A DNA stretch of 64,000 nt from Trichopria drosophilae. Taxonomy: Eukaryota > Arthropoda > Insecta > Hymenoptera > Diapriidae. The notes under the pieces were generated by a model, which had not been told where the DNA came from, did not search any database, and was given only the letters and a program-made list of their open reading frames with translations. The translations under genes and the position numbers were made by a program. The stretch lies in contig CM059585.1 in the NCBI GenBank assembly GCA_030407085.1, positions 8,177,001-8,241,000 of the forward strand. Direction: 5' to 3'. Positions 40,501 to 48,569 of this stretch are shown here, one piece after another (position 1 is the stretch's first letter; each line of letters starts with the position of its first letter).

Positions 40501-43500
40501 AGCTGGATAAAAAACATTTATATTGTACGGCTATATTATTTTTAAACCAAACTTATGTATAATAAACATATATTAAACGACAGTCTTTTTATGTGGTATA
40601 TAAAAGTAGTACAAATTCAACGTTTATTAACAAATATTACACTGAATGATGCATACGTTTTATGAACGGAGTACCTACGCATTTTACAAGCACGTGATTT
40701 CATGGTATATTTGTATACAATATTATACCTTTATTAAACGTATTTCAAACGCATAAGTACTATATTTGTAGGACCCAGGATCAAAAACAAAAGCTATCGA
40801 ATGTTCCTTCGACTCGACCTATTGAATACGCAATTTTGGATTTTGCATTTTTGGCACCAAGATTGAAGTAAATTCATAAATATTTTATAAATACCACAGT
40901 CCGCCATATTTTTGAAGTTAGGTAAATATTCAACGTTCGGAAAAGCTTTTAATACATCAAGTCTCAAGAGGTAAAAATGTTGGGCATTTTCCTTTGTCTT
41001 GATCGAATTTTTGAGAGCTAATGAAGGTAAATGTGTCGATAAACACAACAAAAAATATAATAAAATTAATTATCAAAGAAAAAGTTGACAGAACAAGAAA
41101 CGCTGAAGAATCGTTGAATAAAGTTCAAAGAAAATGGAGAAGCAGCATCATATTACGAAAAATTGAATAAAAATCATGGAAAAAGTTATCTCATAGATAA
41201 AATCTACGCAGAGAACTTCTGACACCTTCTAAGAGATACTTGAGAAATTTACTTGGATTTTTATTGCGGGTAAAGAAATGCTGGGATGTTGTTCGAACAG
41301 CCATTGATGGCTAACCATAATAATTTAAAAAGAATATGTTCTTGACTGTCGTCTCTAAGATTTCAGCATTTGGATCTCGACATTGCATTTTGCGGTTACC
41401 CAAGTCCCACTCACTTGCATTCTCTTTTTCTATACATTAAATAACGCCTCAACTTACGCGAATGCTCGTCAATAAATATTTAATAATACGACCAACTTAA
41501 TTATCTACAAATTTAATAACTCCGCTTATTCATCATTCGGAGAGCCGGAAATAACTTACAGGACCACAATGCGTTGATAAGCTTTCGCATTGCACATAAA
41601 TGACACATTGACAATAAATTTCATGCCAGAAATTTTAATTTTAATAAATGCGGATCTAACGTGTTGTGCAATTAATTTGACGGGAGATAAAAATCGAATT
41701 GGTCATTTCAAAATCTGCCGTGCCAAACACAGAAGTCGTTTTACGTTACGTTTGTTGATTTATTCGATATATGGAAGTGAAAGTTTTTGATGACATTGTA
41801 ATTCTATTTAAATAAACGGAGGAGTGAAAATGATTCCGGCAAAGGAGGCATATTTGCTGTTTCGCCTTCAGTTTTTGCACCGTCTTTCACTTTCTTCGGC
41901 AAATTCTAAGTTCACCATTTCAATGGCTCTATTACCACGATAAGATTAAATATATGCAAATTGCAAATTCCTGTAATTTACATAAAATTTTGTATGCAAA
42001 TTTTTTATTTTTATATCATTTAATGTATGAAATAAGAAAATTGAAAATCCAAATGTCAAATTTAACGAAAAATCTTACGTTGATTTTAGATCCATCGAAG
42101 AACCGTACGGAATCTTCTTTTATGTAATTACTCGAAGACTGGTTTTTATAAAGTAGGTTACCTTATAAAAGACAACTTGAATCTGTCCTTTAAAGAAATG
42201 AGAAAGTGAAATCAATTTTCAAAATCATTGAATATTGTCAGAGAAAAATTGGGCTTAAATTCAATACAGTTTACTAGGTAAACATTCCATAAAATCCCTA
42301 AAAAAGGTAAAGTATAAATATAAAAAGTATTTAATATTATCTTTGGTTTTAAATTTAAAATTGTTTTCCTTTTCTTGAATAAAAATAATTTATTCTTTTT
42401 ATTTTCGTTAGTCCTTCCATTTAAAATACCAACCATCACTTTCTGCAACTAAAGATATTACGATATTGAGTTTGGATTTTTCCTACATAAACAAATTTTG
42501 ATCTTTTCGTAAATTTGTCTTACACAACGATTTTAAAGTTTGTTTCTGAAATTTTCCTTGCTTTCTAATGTATTGACAGCCTATGGTGACATTTTGCTAT
42601 TAAGAAATTGCAATTTCGAAAAAATACACAAATATTTAAGTATATTTTAAAACGCAAAAAATTCTTTGATTTCTCATAAACATTAATTATGATATAGAAA
42701 TTGCAGATTCAACATTGCACTGTCATGAAGATTTGTATTTTCTTATGTCTTCGTCTTGAAGTTTTAGATAATGCATAATTACAGTTTCCAAATGTTAGTT
42801 AGTGCTTAAGAAACATATATTGCAACAGCGTCAAGTACGTATGTCGTAACCTTAAACAAACTCTTTTCTAAATAAATGTAAAATGTGTATAATATAGAAA
42901 TAAATATAATTTACATCTTTATATAAAATGTAAATTGTTGACAGCCAGATCAATTAGTGCTTTCAAGACGTATATACATATAAACGGTTTAGTTTATTGG
43001 AAAGTTTATTTATACAATTTACTCCTTTGAAAAAGTTTATAATTTTATTTTCATAATTATTTACATGCACGTGTCCCTCATTTTTTATTTAAATTATTGA
43101 AAGCATATGAATTCAAATGACTTTTTTTCAATTGCGTAATTTATTAAATGTGAATGTGGTTAATTATACACGTCCATTATTGTCAGAGAATTTTAATACT
43201 AACACAATGGTTTTAATTACTTTTCATTGCAATCTACCCTGAACTCATGAAAACATTCAGTGTGTAAGTACGAAGTAATACACTACAATTTATTGTCTGT
43301 TTTATATTCTTAAATATACTTTCGATTTTATGATCCATTTTGTGTTTTTGTTTTAATTTCTGCTTATTTTCAATGTCACTCATTAACATTTATTCTTTTT
43401 TTGCTTAACTATGTGGGGTTAATTTGGGTTTCAAAATTTGTGGCTAAGTTAGTTTTTATATTTAATAGTCACAGTTTATTAATTATAGAAATTTAAATGC

Positions 43501-46500
43501 AAATTATTTTTAGTTTGCTCCGTAAACGTCCCGATAAAAACACGATCGCTTAATATACGTTTATTATATGTAATATAGGTTTAAAAGTAGTTTAGATGAT
43601 ATGAAGGTGTTTATTAAAAACTATCGTAATGTATGATCATATACGTTAATAATACGTGTATCAAAGTCGTTGCAACATGCTTAAAGATATTCATTCTAAT
43701 ACTAGTTTATGACATACGTTAGTAAAACGTTGGACCTTTATCACTTTTATACCTAAAATATTTCAAGCATTCATGATCAATTTACTAAACGAAACACCAA
43801 TGTAAACTGTTCCAATAAAGATATTATCTTTTTATGTACGTTTATTATACGTAAGTTCGGTTTAAAAATAGTATATGTACGTTGTGGACGTTTTGCAATA
43901 GGAATATATTAATAATAATACACAGTTTTACTGATAGCCAAAGGATTGCATCAAGAGTCACAGCTAAAGTGATGTTTTACAAACTGACTTGGTAATACGT
44001 ATATTAAACGTATAATATACGTTTGCGTTATATCCATTTATAATATACATATGCAATACGAACGTGTATTAAACATGGAAACATCATCTTTGAAGTGCCT
44101 TAAAATCACATCCTAGTGGGCTCCGATGGTTGTAACGTTTTTAAACCGCTTCAGAAACGTTTAATAAACATGCAGGCATGAAACGTTTTTAAACCGTTTC
44201 TGGAACGTTTTTAAATAGTAATAGACTCGGCTCCGACTGGGATGTGTGTCAAATGTATACAATAAATGCATAATTGTTTATAATATGTTTTACACATATT
44301 TTGATTTTAATTAACGTTTTAAATAATGTCCGCTAGGTTGATTTATATTAATCACATTTATAAATCTAGAATAACAAGACATTTTGGTTAAGTAAAAGAA
44401 AATTATTAGATTTTTATTGTAGTTATTTTTTTTTAAACGTCTTCAACCTGAACTTTGCTTTTTTCTGAAGTAATTGTATAGCGTAGAGGTTAAGTTTTTA
44501 CTTTGGATGCCCAGGTTGTGGGTTCAAATCCCCGCCGGACGCGAATTTTTTTACGATATTTTCTTTTACTTATTTTGTTAAGAACAATGAGAAGGTATAT
44601 TATGTCAATAAATTTTTAAATTCTCTAAATAAATTACACATTTTTATAAAATAAAATAATATTTTTAAATTTCCCCTTCAAAAAAAAGGAATTGAAAGAA
44701 TTCTTGTCTATTTAAATAATTTTACAAGAAAAATTCATTTTTTTTAATTTGCAGTAAGAGATTTTTTTAGATATCCTCACTATGAATCTTTTTTAATTTT
44801 TAAGAAGAATTTTGTTGTTGTGTTCATGTTAAAATGCAGATTAGGTTTTAGAAAAATATTCTTCCACATCATTACGTACTTAATAAACGAGTTCTTAGGG
44901 AAAACCAACTTTTGAGACGTTACATATATGATTATGTTTGATCATACATGTTTTGAACACATATTATGCATAAAATGAATGAAAAATATTGAGAAAAACA
45001 TCGCATGATTAAGCACAATTAATATGTTCACACGATCGAAGTATTATGAAGATACTGCATCTTCACTTTTTTTTGTAAATCACAAATGTTCACCTGTCAA
45101 GTATTATTATCACTTAAAAAAATATAATTGAAGTAAATATTAATTTAAATAATTAAAAAATTATTTTAATTTGAGAAAGGTTTGTTGTATTTTTAAGAAA
45201 ACTTTATTCTTGTTAGTAAATCTTACAAATTGCAGTTAATTTAATTTAATACAATTATTATTACTTGGTATATTTTGATAAATTGCTCTGTAAATCAAAT
45301 TTAGTTAAAAATTATTATTTAAAAAGTGGGTCACTAATACAATCAGTTATAATTTTTACTAATCAAATCGCATTAATTTTTTACTAATTATAAAAACTAC
45401 TAAACTAAACTGTTCAATTTTTATGGTTAGATGTATTAGTTATTAAGTTTTTACTACTTCCTAGTAAAAAAATGACTAATTGCTAGTGACCCACTTTTCA
45501 TTTTAGATTAGTAGATTTTAACTAATTCGGATTTAGAGAGGAAATTGTTTACTTAAAAATCAGATTAACAACTTGTTTTTCAAATTAAAAAAACCTATGT
45601 TTTAAAAAAAAATATGTCTAGACATAAAAAGATTTTTTTTGCAATTTTTCTATTTTACTTTTTAAATTTCTTGGAGATTCTCTTTGGAGTAAAAAATAAG
45701 TCGTTATTGCGAAAGAGGAATTTCCACAAAAAGGAGATTTTATTTTTCACTCTATAAGGAGATTTTTATTCCAGAAAAGTTTGCTGGCAAACTTTCCAAA
45801 AGAAAATTTATATTTACTTTCAGGAAAAATTATTCACATAAAATAATAAAATGTAAATTGTAACATTGTTTAATCGATTTGGATTTTTGGTTCTCTATAA
45901 AAATGATAGCAAAACATTATTGGAATGTTTATTATACAGTGTATAAAAATACAAAAATTTCAAAAAATATTGTAATTTTTCGAATAATGAAAAATTAGCT
46001 TATCTTGATACAAGGCCAGATACAATAATATGCAATCATGAGTGGAAAAGTGTCATACCCGATTTTTTGGGTCCACATGCCCATGTGTGTTCATACATAT
46101 ACAGACCAACACTCCATGTATGAGTCATACATTCCAAGGATGTTTAACAGAAGCTGTTCATCTTCAAAAGCATGATAACTTTTGAGATTTTCTTCTAATG
46201 GCATTTAAAATTAATTTTTCCCGACTACATAAAGTTACAAATAAAATAATTTGGCCTATTTTTTGAGTAAAAACTGGGTTATTAAGTTGAACTAAATAAA
46301 ATAAAATACTTCGTTCATCGAACAATTGTTGTTTACCTATTCAAGAAAAATTTTATCTAAAAACTATCTAAAACTTATTTAATGACTGGTTCTATTTTAT
46401 TTTATTTTTTTTACTCAGTTGGAATTTGTTTCATTACTAAAAAATAGGTCAAATTCACTTGGAAAAGACTCCGGAATTCGATAGAAAAAATGTCGAGTAC

Positions 46501-48532
46501 AATGTTTATCCGTATAGTTATCGTGAAAAGGGTAAAAAAGTATAATTTCCCATTTAAAATCTCATGTTAAATTTCATGTCGTCATTTCAAATCATTTCAT
46601 AGTCCAGGGCTTTCATTAACTTTTTAATAGTATCAAAACCTACATATTCGACACTAGGGCATTTAGAATATCGAAACATCTTTCAACCTACCCTAGTATC
46701 CGCATATGGATCATAAGTGTGATTTCAACATATTCCATTAGAATAAGTCACAAAACTTGGATTACCACTAGCCACTAGCGATTAAATTCATATCATATTA
46801 TACTCACAGATTATTATAAAGGTTCATTAGCGATTTGCGTGATCTTGTACATACGAATAATTCTATGAAGTCAGCATTTTTGCTGCTTTCTACATATTTT
46901 ATTTACAAACAAAATAGTACGATTATTACTATTTATTGACAAAACAAAGATTGTGCGGACATATGAACCTATTTGATCTAACACGATTAGAGCAGAGTGC
47001 ACTAGAGTATCTAGGATCAAACTGGATATGGATGAAACGAAATTTTCTCCTAGCTCTAAAATTTGTCGTTATGAGACCGACATAAAGATTTGTCCAATTA
47101 TTGTTTTCGTTCTCAAAAATATACGGTTTTAGCAATACTTCAGATTTAAAAAATTGCGAACCACTGAAGAAACTGAAGAAACTAAAGAAGCTGAAAAACA
47201 ATTACACAAAAGACAATATCCGCATTGTCTTCTTCAGCATTATTGTTCATTACTTCAGGGACAACAACATAGCTGGAGCTTAAAAATAATACCATTGATC
47301 ATTTCTAATCATCATATCGATCATCTAACGATAGGTTTGACGCTACAGCAGCGACACTTCAAACATCTTTCCCTACTGCTATTTTACCCAATCCTATGTA
47401 AATTTATACAATTGTTTTAATTATCACTAATAGAGAAATTTGATAATCAAATCAACAATGTCAATTCAACACTGTAGGAAAACATTTTCGATGAGGTTGT
47501 ACCAAAAAATGTCACTATGAGACCGACAGCGACTTCAATCTTTCAATTGAAAGATTTTCCGAGTAGAAATGTTTATGGCCGTAGACATCAGGCCCAAATC
47601 ACATTACCTGAAGAAACATCATGGCCTGACCACAAATGTAACATTTGATCTGATCAGGACTAATTCAGTTTCACTGATTGATGAAGATTTATCAAACGAC
47701 ATTCAACACGAAAAGCAGTGTAGTTAACTTAGCAATCACGTGCCAACGACATATAATTATAAACGATCTGGATTTGATCAGGTAGTAAATTATAAGGCCA
47801 TCTTATTATTCCCGGATTAAGTTCTGATCAGTGTTAAGAATGATCTTGAACATATTTCGGCTGAGGATTCATTGATCTCTCTTTCAAACCCGTTTTTCTT
47901 TTAGCAACATTTTTTGTCAAAGCTTACAAACCACTGGATAAACAAATCTACACCACTCTGATTTTCTTCTTTCGTGTTGAACAAAGTAAAACCGTTCTGA
48001 TCATACCATCGGTCCCACAGCGGCAGCTTTGAAGCTGCTGCAGCGACAATTCCCATACATAAACGAATATAGATATACATTTGCGGTTAACATCGGGAGG
48101 TGTCAACGTGTCTGCACAATTACCACTATACCCTACCGATCAGTCATATAAGAACATGCATCGTCATGTATGATCATGGGAACTCTCTCCATCCCGGTCA
48201 CGATCGATTTCACTTATGCACCCACCGTTTCTCCAACCTAAGTCGTACCGATTTAAGAATAAAGTAAGATATCGGTAGCAACCGATCAAGGTACGATTAT
48301 TTTTCTCGATCGGGGTTGAGAAACTACCGTTTCATAATACCGACGAAGATCACGTTTTCCTCGCGTATTTTTTCATCCCATTGGGTATTTTTTTTTTTGG
48401 TCTGGGTTGATTTCAACGTAAGGTATGTGTAAATCTGCACTCACCGGTTCCCGCGAAAGTCGAGATCGCCCAGAGTACCCCGAGCAACCTGGGGAGCAGC
48501 AGCGGCTTTTGGCCGGCGACATCTCCTGCCAT
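1057..48532 (-). CDS. Duox: Dual oxidase, N-terminal part (spliced, 8 exons, 3' incomplete)
   Basis: Eight minus-strand exons join in phase to give about 525 residues: a signal peptide (1 to about 30) followed by the peroxidase-homology domain of dual oxidase. Known family role: a plasma-membrane NADPH oxidase that makes hydrogen peroxide outside the cell, used in insect gut defence and in cross-linking of extracellular matrix or cuticle. Visible hallmarks are YTEKQRYDGWYNNLAHPDWG (32-51), TSWIDASFVY (178-187), FRFGHT with the likely proximal haem histidine at 340, RGRD (429-432) and RFWFEN (516-521). The distal His-Asp pair of true peroxidases is replaced by TSE at 115-117, after FFGQLV. N-glycosylation sequons lie at N102, N202 and N381. 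The membrane, EF-hand and FAD/NADPH parts expected in a family of about 1,500 residues lie outside the window. Splice junctions match consensus and protein continuity; expression is not shown. Confidence 0.95.
1503..6460 (-). other. Duox intron 7 (about 5.0 kb)
   Basis: A GT-AG intron joining exon 7 to exon 8. It has no open frame with recognisable homology on either strand. It holds a SINE-like patch near 4051-4196 (listed separately) and otherwise AT-rich sequence. Confidence 0.85.
4051..4196 (-). repeat. Possible SINE-like repeat remnant
   Basis: Two tRNA B-box-like strings occur on the minus strand: GGTTCGATCCCGGCC near 4170-4186, and the strong little stem AGGTGGTTCGGATTCCACCT near 4089-4108. 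On the plus strand the block opens GCGACGGGACCTACAGTTTA. No clear A box is placed correctly, so a decayed tRNA-derived SINE is only one reading. Confidence 0.3.
6461..6697 (-). CDS. Duox: Duox coding exon 7: proximal haem histidine
   Basis: The exon encodes exactly 79 codons (residues 298-376), NIIMYEYLPMALG through RLCTTWWDSN. It carries HPGISHIFQSAAFRFGHT, the proximal haem-ligand region, with His340 as the likely ligand. The acceptor is TTCTTACAG|AACATT and the donor is TCGAAT|GTGAGT. The phase is 0 at both ends. Joining to exon 8 gives WWDSN-EILGNTTIDEL, which fits the family without a gap. Confidence 0.95.
6698..14116 (-). other. Duox intron 6 (about 7.4 kb)
   Basis: A GT-AG intron between exons 6 and 7. 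There is no convincing nested gene. Short open frames (for example 9569-9877 on plus and 12984-13217 on minus) have no recognisable domain and no codon signature. One inverted-repeat element lies at 11941-12450. Confidence 0.85.
11941..12450. mobile_element. Inverted-repeat element (MITE-like), CACTGAGAGAAAT family
   Basis: The left end CACTGAGAGAAAT (11941-11953) is matched by its exact reverse complement ATTTCTCTCAGTG ending at 12450. Weaker inverted similarity runs inward (TAGTCAATGTAAC against CAGTTAATGTAAC). At about 510 bp with no open frame it looks like a non-autonomous DNA transposon. No clean target duplication is visible. Confidence 0.6.
14117..14283 (-). CDS. Duox: Duox coding exon 6
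   Basis: The exon encodes residues 243-297, LGDPRTNQHPPLLVFGILFY through RRIVVGTLQ. The string LFYRWHNVIAARV followed by SDEEIFQRTRRIVV is the long helix pair characteristic of the peroxidase fold. The acceptor is CCTTTTCAG|TGCTCGG and the donor is TTACAA|GTAAGT. It enters in phase 1 and leaves in phase 0. Exon 7 continues directly with NIIMYEYLP. Confidence 0.95.
14284..15879 (-). other. Duox intron 5 (about 1.6 kb)
   Basis: A GT-AG intron between exons 5 and 6. It contains copies of the GCCATTTTG repeat family (about 15100-15500). It also contains a GC-richer block (15646-15846, minus frame open) of unknown origin, which is not needed to complete the Duox frame. Confidence 0.85.
15100..15500 (+). 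repeat. Copies of the GCCATTTTG dispersed repeat
   Basis: The string GGCTCCGCCATTTTGA occurs near 15325 and again near 15477, each after a GGCCATATTGG- or GTCATGTTGG-like lead. TTCAGTGACCTCAAAAAC lies between them. The same elements recur at about 57.0-57.9 kb and at several other loci in this window. Confidence 0.55.
15880..16084 (-). CDS. Duox: Duox coding exon 5
   Basis: The exon encodes residues 174-241, INKVTSWIDASFVYSSSEAW through NVMRMLNPERLY. The motif T.WIDxSxxY is conserved in animal haem peroxidases, and a sequon NGS lies at 202-204. The acceptor is GGTTGCAG|ATAAAC and the donor is TATC|GTAAGT. It enters in phase 0 and leaves in phase 1. The split codon C|TG makes Leu242, giving the family-typical ERLYLLGDPRTNQ across the junction with exon 6. 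Confidence 0.95.
16584..16670 (-). repeat. tRNA-derived SINE-like copy A
   Basis: The minus strand reads GATATCAG, then an A-box-like TAGCTTAGTTGG (16648-16637) and, about 33 bases on, a B-box-like GGTTCAAATCC (16604-16594). A four-base D stem (GCTT/GAGC) can form, but the acceptor ends do not pair, so a working tRNA is unlikely. A T-rich tail follows. It shares its start with copy B at 19.1 kb. Confidence 0.55.
17049..17479. mobile_element. MITE-like element with TA duplication and internal palindrome
   Basis: The left end CAGTGCAACCCCT follows TA at 17047-17048. The right end AGGGGTTGCGCTATTG is followed by TA at 17480-17481. The ends are inverted copies apart from a 2-base insertion. Inside, a second inverted repeat pairs about 17195-17262 with about 17340-17407 (for example GTTCCGAAAATCAA with TTGATTTTCGGAAC). 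TA targets and CAGT ends suggest a Tc1/mariner-pogo-type non-autonomous element. Confidence 0.7.
18239..18343. repeat. Short TTAGG-type runs in opposite orientation
   Basis: TTAGGTTAGATTAGGTTATG and following TTAGG copies lie at 18239-18272. CTAACCTAACCTAAC, the other strand of the unit, is at 18329-18343. This is the insect telomere pentamer at an internal site. Confidence 0.7.
19055..19160 (-). repeat. tRNA-derived SINE-like copy B
   Basis: The minus strand starts GAACTCGTGATATCAGT and has the A-box-like TAGCCACTTTGGT (19125-19113), then GGCTCAAGTC in the B-box place. It ends in CGGACCGTATTTTTTTC. Copy A at 16.6 kb shares the GATATCAGT start, spacing and T-rich end, so both look like members of one SINE family. 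Confidence 0.5.
19895..20082 (-). CDS. Duox: Duox coding exon 4
   Basis: The exon encodes residues 112-173, QLVTSEIIMASESGCPIE through RSPNSPREQ. The position that holds the distal catalytic His-Asp in animal haem peroxidases is here TSE, as expected for a Duox peroxidase-homology domain. Two cysteines (CDPVFDKDC) may form a local disulphide. The acceptor is GCGTTTCAG|GGCAATT and the donor is GAACAG|GTAACT. Entry phase is 1 and exit phase is 0. A near-copy of the acceptor lies 165 bases upstream in intron 3. Confidence 0.95.
20247..20281 (-). other. Duplicated decoy 3' splice site
   Basis: The minus strand reads TTGTATTGCGTTTCAG|GACAATGA. It copies the true exon 4 acceptor (TTGTATTGCGTTTCAG|GGCAATTG) 165 bases downstream, together with its A/T-rich tract. 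In the phase set by exon 3, use of the decoy gives GGA CAA TGA, a stop at the third codon. Confidence 0.7.
21280..22925 (+). repeat. Degenerate tandem array, units of about 300 bp
   Basis: About six diverged copies share landmarks in the same order: GGAGGATGACTCCATG-like, AAGCATCATGCAAAACCTAG, GGGTGACTTATTTAGAAGTC, AAAATTCTGCTATCAAGGAAC, GGAAATTTGTAAG, and a TTTTGCATCATACTTTTGTT-like string. The GATGACTCC landmark recurs near 21358, 21690, 21918, 22243, 22523 and 22822. Several copies have internal deletions. Some copies leave short open frames on the plus strand, but no recognisable protein. Confidence 0.75.
24464..24625 (-). CDS. Duox: Duox coding exon 3
   Basis: The exon encodes residues 58-110, SRLIRKVPAAYYDGVYMMAG through NKTALFAFFG. 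The Duox-typical run DSRL.RK.P..Y.DGVY is visible, and a sequon NKT lies at 102-104. The acceptor is CTATAG|ACAGCAGG, a rather purine-rich site without a long pyrimidine run. The donor is TTTG|GTAAGT. The phase is 1 on both sides, and the joined codon with exon 4 gives Gly111 in FFGQLV. Confidence 0.94.
25036..25229. mobile_element. Inverted-repeat element (MITE-like)
   Basis: The left end reads CACTGAAAAAAATATTTAGT. The right end, read on the other strand, is GTACTAAGAGAAATCTTTAG. The two are imperfect inverted copies about 195 bp apart. The ends resemble those at 11941-12450 and 60540-60744. Confidence 0.45.
25434..25565 (+). repeat. Degenerate TTAGG repeat block
   Basis: About 130 bp dominated by TTAGG and one-base variants (TTAGA, TTAGGC), including GAGGTTAGGTTAGGTTAGGT near 25494. 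This is interstitial telomere-type repeat. Confidence 0.8.
26638..27088. repeat. Long imperfect palindrome (foldback), about 450 bp
   Basis: The left arm contains AAACTTTAGAGGAAA..., GGCTACCCTCAAAT, AGTATTCTTCAACCAATTTT and AAGACATTTTTATT. The right arm contains their reverse complements in reverse order: AATAAAAATGTCTT, AAAATTGGTTAAAGAATACT, ATTGAGGGTATTC and TTTTCTCTAAAGTTT. The centre is near 26866. RNA from either strand could form a long hairpin. Confidence 0.75.
27800..28200 (+). repeat. Degenerate copies of the GCCATTTTG family
   Basis: CATCATGGATCCGCCATTTT lies near 27996-28015. Before it are AAATCTTGGATTCAGTATTT and a segment resembling the unit's 3' part (ATTCGTAATATGTGACTG). This resembles one or two decayed units of the 57-kb array. 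Confidence 0.45.
30683..31502. repeat. 11-bp satellite in two opposed arms (foldback element)
   Basis: An 11-bp unit, consensus ATTCATGGAGA, is repeated on the plus strand from about 30719 to 31134 and as its reverse complement (TCTCCATGAAT) from about 31155 to 31467. Outside the arms are inverted flanks: TTTTTGGTCAGGACTTTGTC at the left, and at the right the reverse complement of TTTTGGTCAGGAATCTGTCA. A short direct-orientation remnant lies at 31512-31545, and a further CCTGACCAGAAA near 31670. Confidence 0.85.
32390..32475 (-). repeat. CCTAA/CGTAA telomere-type repeat block
   Basis: About 85 bp of CCTAA pentamers, alternating in places with CGTAA (for example CCTAACCTAACGTAACGTAA). This is an insect-type interstitial telomere repeat, oriented opposite to the block at 25.4 kb. 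Confidence 0.85.
33441..33521 (-). CDS. Duox: Duox coding exon 2 (GC donor)
   Basis: This exon encodes residues 31-56, starting ALSDYTEKQRYDG and ending HPDWGSV. That is the highly conserved beginning of the mature Duox peroxidase domain. The acceptor is TTTCAG|GGGCGC and the phase is 1 on entry and exit. The donor reads GTAG|GCAAGT, a GC donor with otherwise good consensus. The last G plus AC of exon 3 gives Asp57 in the family-typical string GSVDSRL. Using the nearby GT would shift the frame, so the GC site is preferred. Confidence 0.93.
   Translation of the reverse strand, partial: GRCPTTPRSRGMTGGTTIWRTPTGDP
37335..37530. mobile_element. Inverted-repeat element (MITE-like)
   Basis: The left end is TCTCTAAATTTGAATTAGTG. 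The right end, read on the other strand, is GTCTACATCTGAATTGGTGA. The interior is full of TTACTAATT-like strings. It resembles the element near 45.3-45.5 kb, which shares AGTGGGTYACTA and the TCTCTAAATYYGAATTAGT end. Confidence 0.5.
38030..38560 (+). repeat. Decayed copies of the GCCATTTTG family
   Basis: TTGTCCGCCATACTG lies near 38409, CTCCATCTTGGATCCTCCAA near 38536, and ACCGACCTCAACAACACCCA near 38470. Together they follow the order of the 57-kb unit but are diverged. Confidence 0.4.
40255..40770. repeat. Palindromic ACGTTTAATAAACGT-type repeat region, copy 1
   Basis: Dense in short near-palindromes such as AAACGTATATTATACG, AACATATATTAAACGA and TTTATTAAACGTA, plus the phrase GGTTTAAAAGTGGTATAGAT. 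A line near 40311-40400 is echoed near 40617-40700 (CAACGTTTATTAA...ACTGAATGATG), showing an internal direct repeat. Confidence 0.55.
43530..44244. repeat. Palindromic ACGTTTATTATACGT region, copy 2, with a small inverted-repeat element
   Basis: ATACGTTTATTATATGTAAT near 43556 is followed by GGTTTAAAAGTAGTTTAGAT. ACGTTTATTATACGTAAG near 43838 is followed by CGGTTTAAAAATAGTATATG. At 44109-44244 a 136-bp unit begins CATCCTAGTGGGCTCCGATG and ends in the inverted CATCCCAGTCGGAGCC. Inside it are two copies of AACGTTTTTAAACCG. Confidence 0.55.
44472..44550 (+). repeat. tRNA-derived sequence (SINE head or tRNA pseudogene)
   Basis: The A-box-like TAGCGTAGAGG (44479-44489) and an exact B-box GGTTCAAATCC (44521-44531) stand at tRNA spacing. 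GCGAATTTTTTT follows, a possible Pol III stop. The 5' seven bases do not pair with the 3' GGACGCG, and the anticodon arm is poor, so a working tRNA gene is not supported. Confidence 0.55.
45321..45545. mobile_element. Inverted-repeat element (MITE-like), AGTGGGTCACTA family
   Basis: AAAGTGGGTCACTAATACAA near 45322 is inverted near 45484-45500 as CTAGTGACCCACTTTTC. ACTAATTCGGATTTAGAGAG follows. The interior is rich in TTTTTACTA. The right flank matches the left end of the 37.3-kb element on the other strand. Confidence 0.5.
46245..46457. repeat. Foldback repeat, about 210 bp
   Basis: AATTTGGCCTATTTTTTGAG at the left is matched at the right by the reverse complement of AATTTGACCTATTTTTTAGT. 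Further in, AAATAAAATAAAATAC pairs with CTATTTTATTTTATTT. About 60 bp remain as the loop. Confidence 0.5.
48445..48532 (-). CDS. Duox: Duox coding exon 1: signal peptide
   Basis: The start ATG is at 48532-48530. It is the first ATG in its frame after an in-frame TGA about 60 bases upstream, and it has A at -3 and G at +4. The exon encodes 29 residues plus one base. A short polar start is followed by a hydrophobic core (about 11-27, LLLPRLLGVLWAISTFA), a typical signal peptide with cleavage likely near residues 28-31. The donor is ACCG|GTGAGT. The final G joins GG of exon 2 to make Gly30. An out-of-frame ATG lies 37 bases upstream and overlaps this exon. Confidence 0.85.
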
Positions 48533-48569
48533 TATCACAGTCTCGGGCGCGAAGAGATAGCCCGCGCAT
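48445..48569 (-). other. Possible overlapping upstream ORF
   Basis: An ATG at 48569-48567 lies 37 bases before the Duox ATG in another frame. Its frame stays open through exon 1 and, after splicing, runs about 12 codons into exon 2 before TGA, giving about 53 codons in all. It has G at -3 and C at +4, a weaker context than the main start. It matters only if the transcript starts upstream of it. Confidence 0.4.

Larger units (their letters stand above)
33522..48444 (-). other. Duox intron 1 (about 14.9 kb)
   Basis: The longest intron, GTGAGT...TTTCAG, separating the signal-peptide exon from the first peroxidase exon. Such a position often holds enhancers, but none can be read here. It carries several repeat elements listed separately. 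No nested gene is supported. Confidence 0.85.

Noticed and set aside
44472..44550. A functional tRNA gene
   Set aside because: A and B boxes are present but the acceptor ends do not pair and the anticodon and T arms are poor, so a tRNA-derived repeat is more likely.
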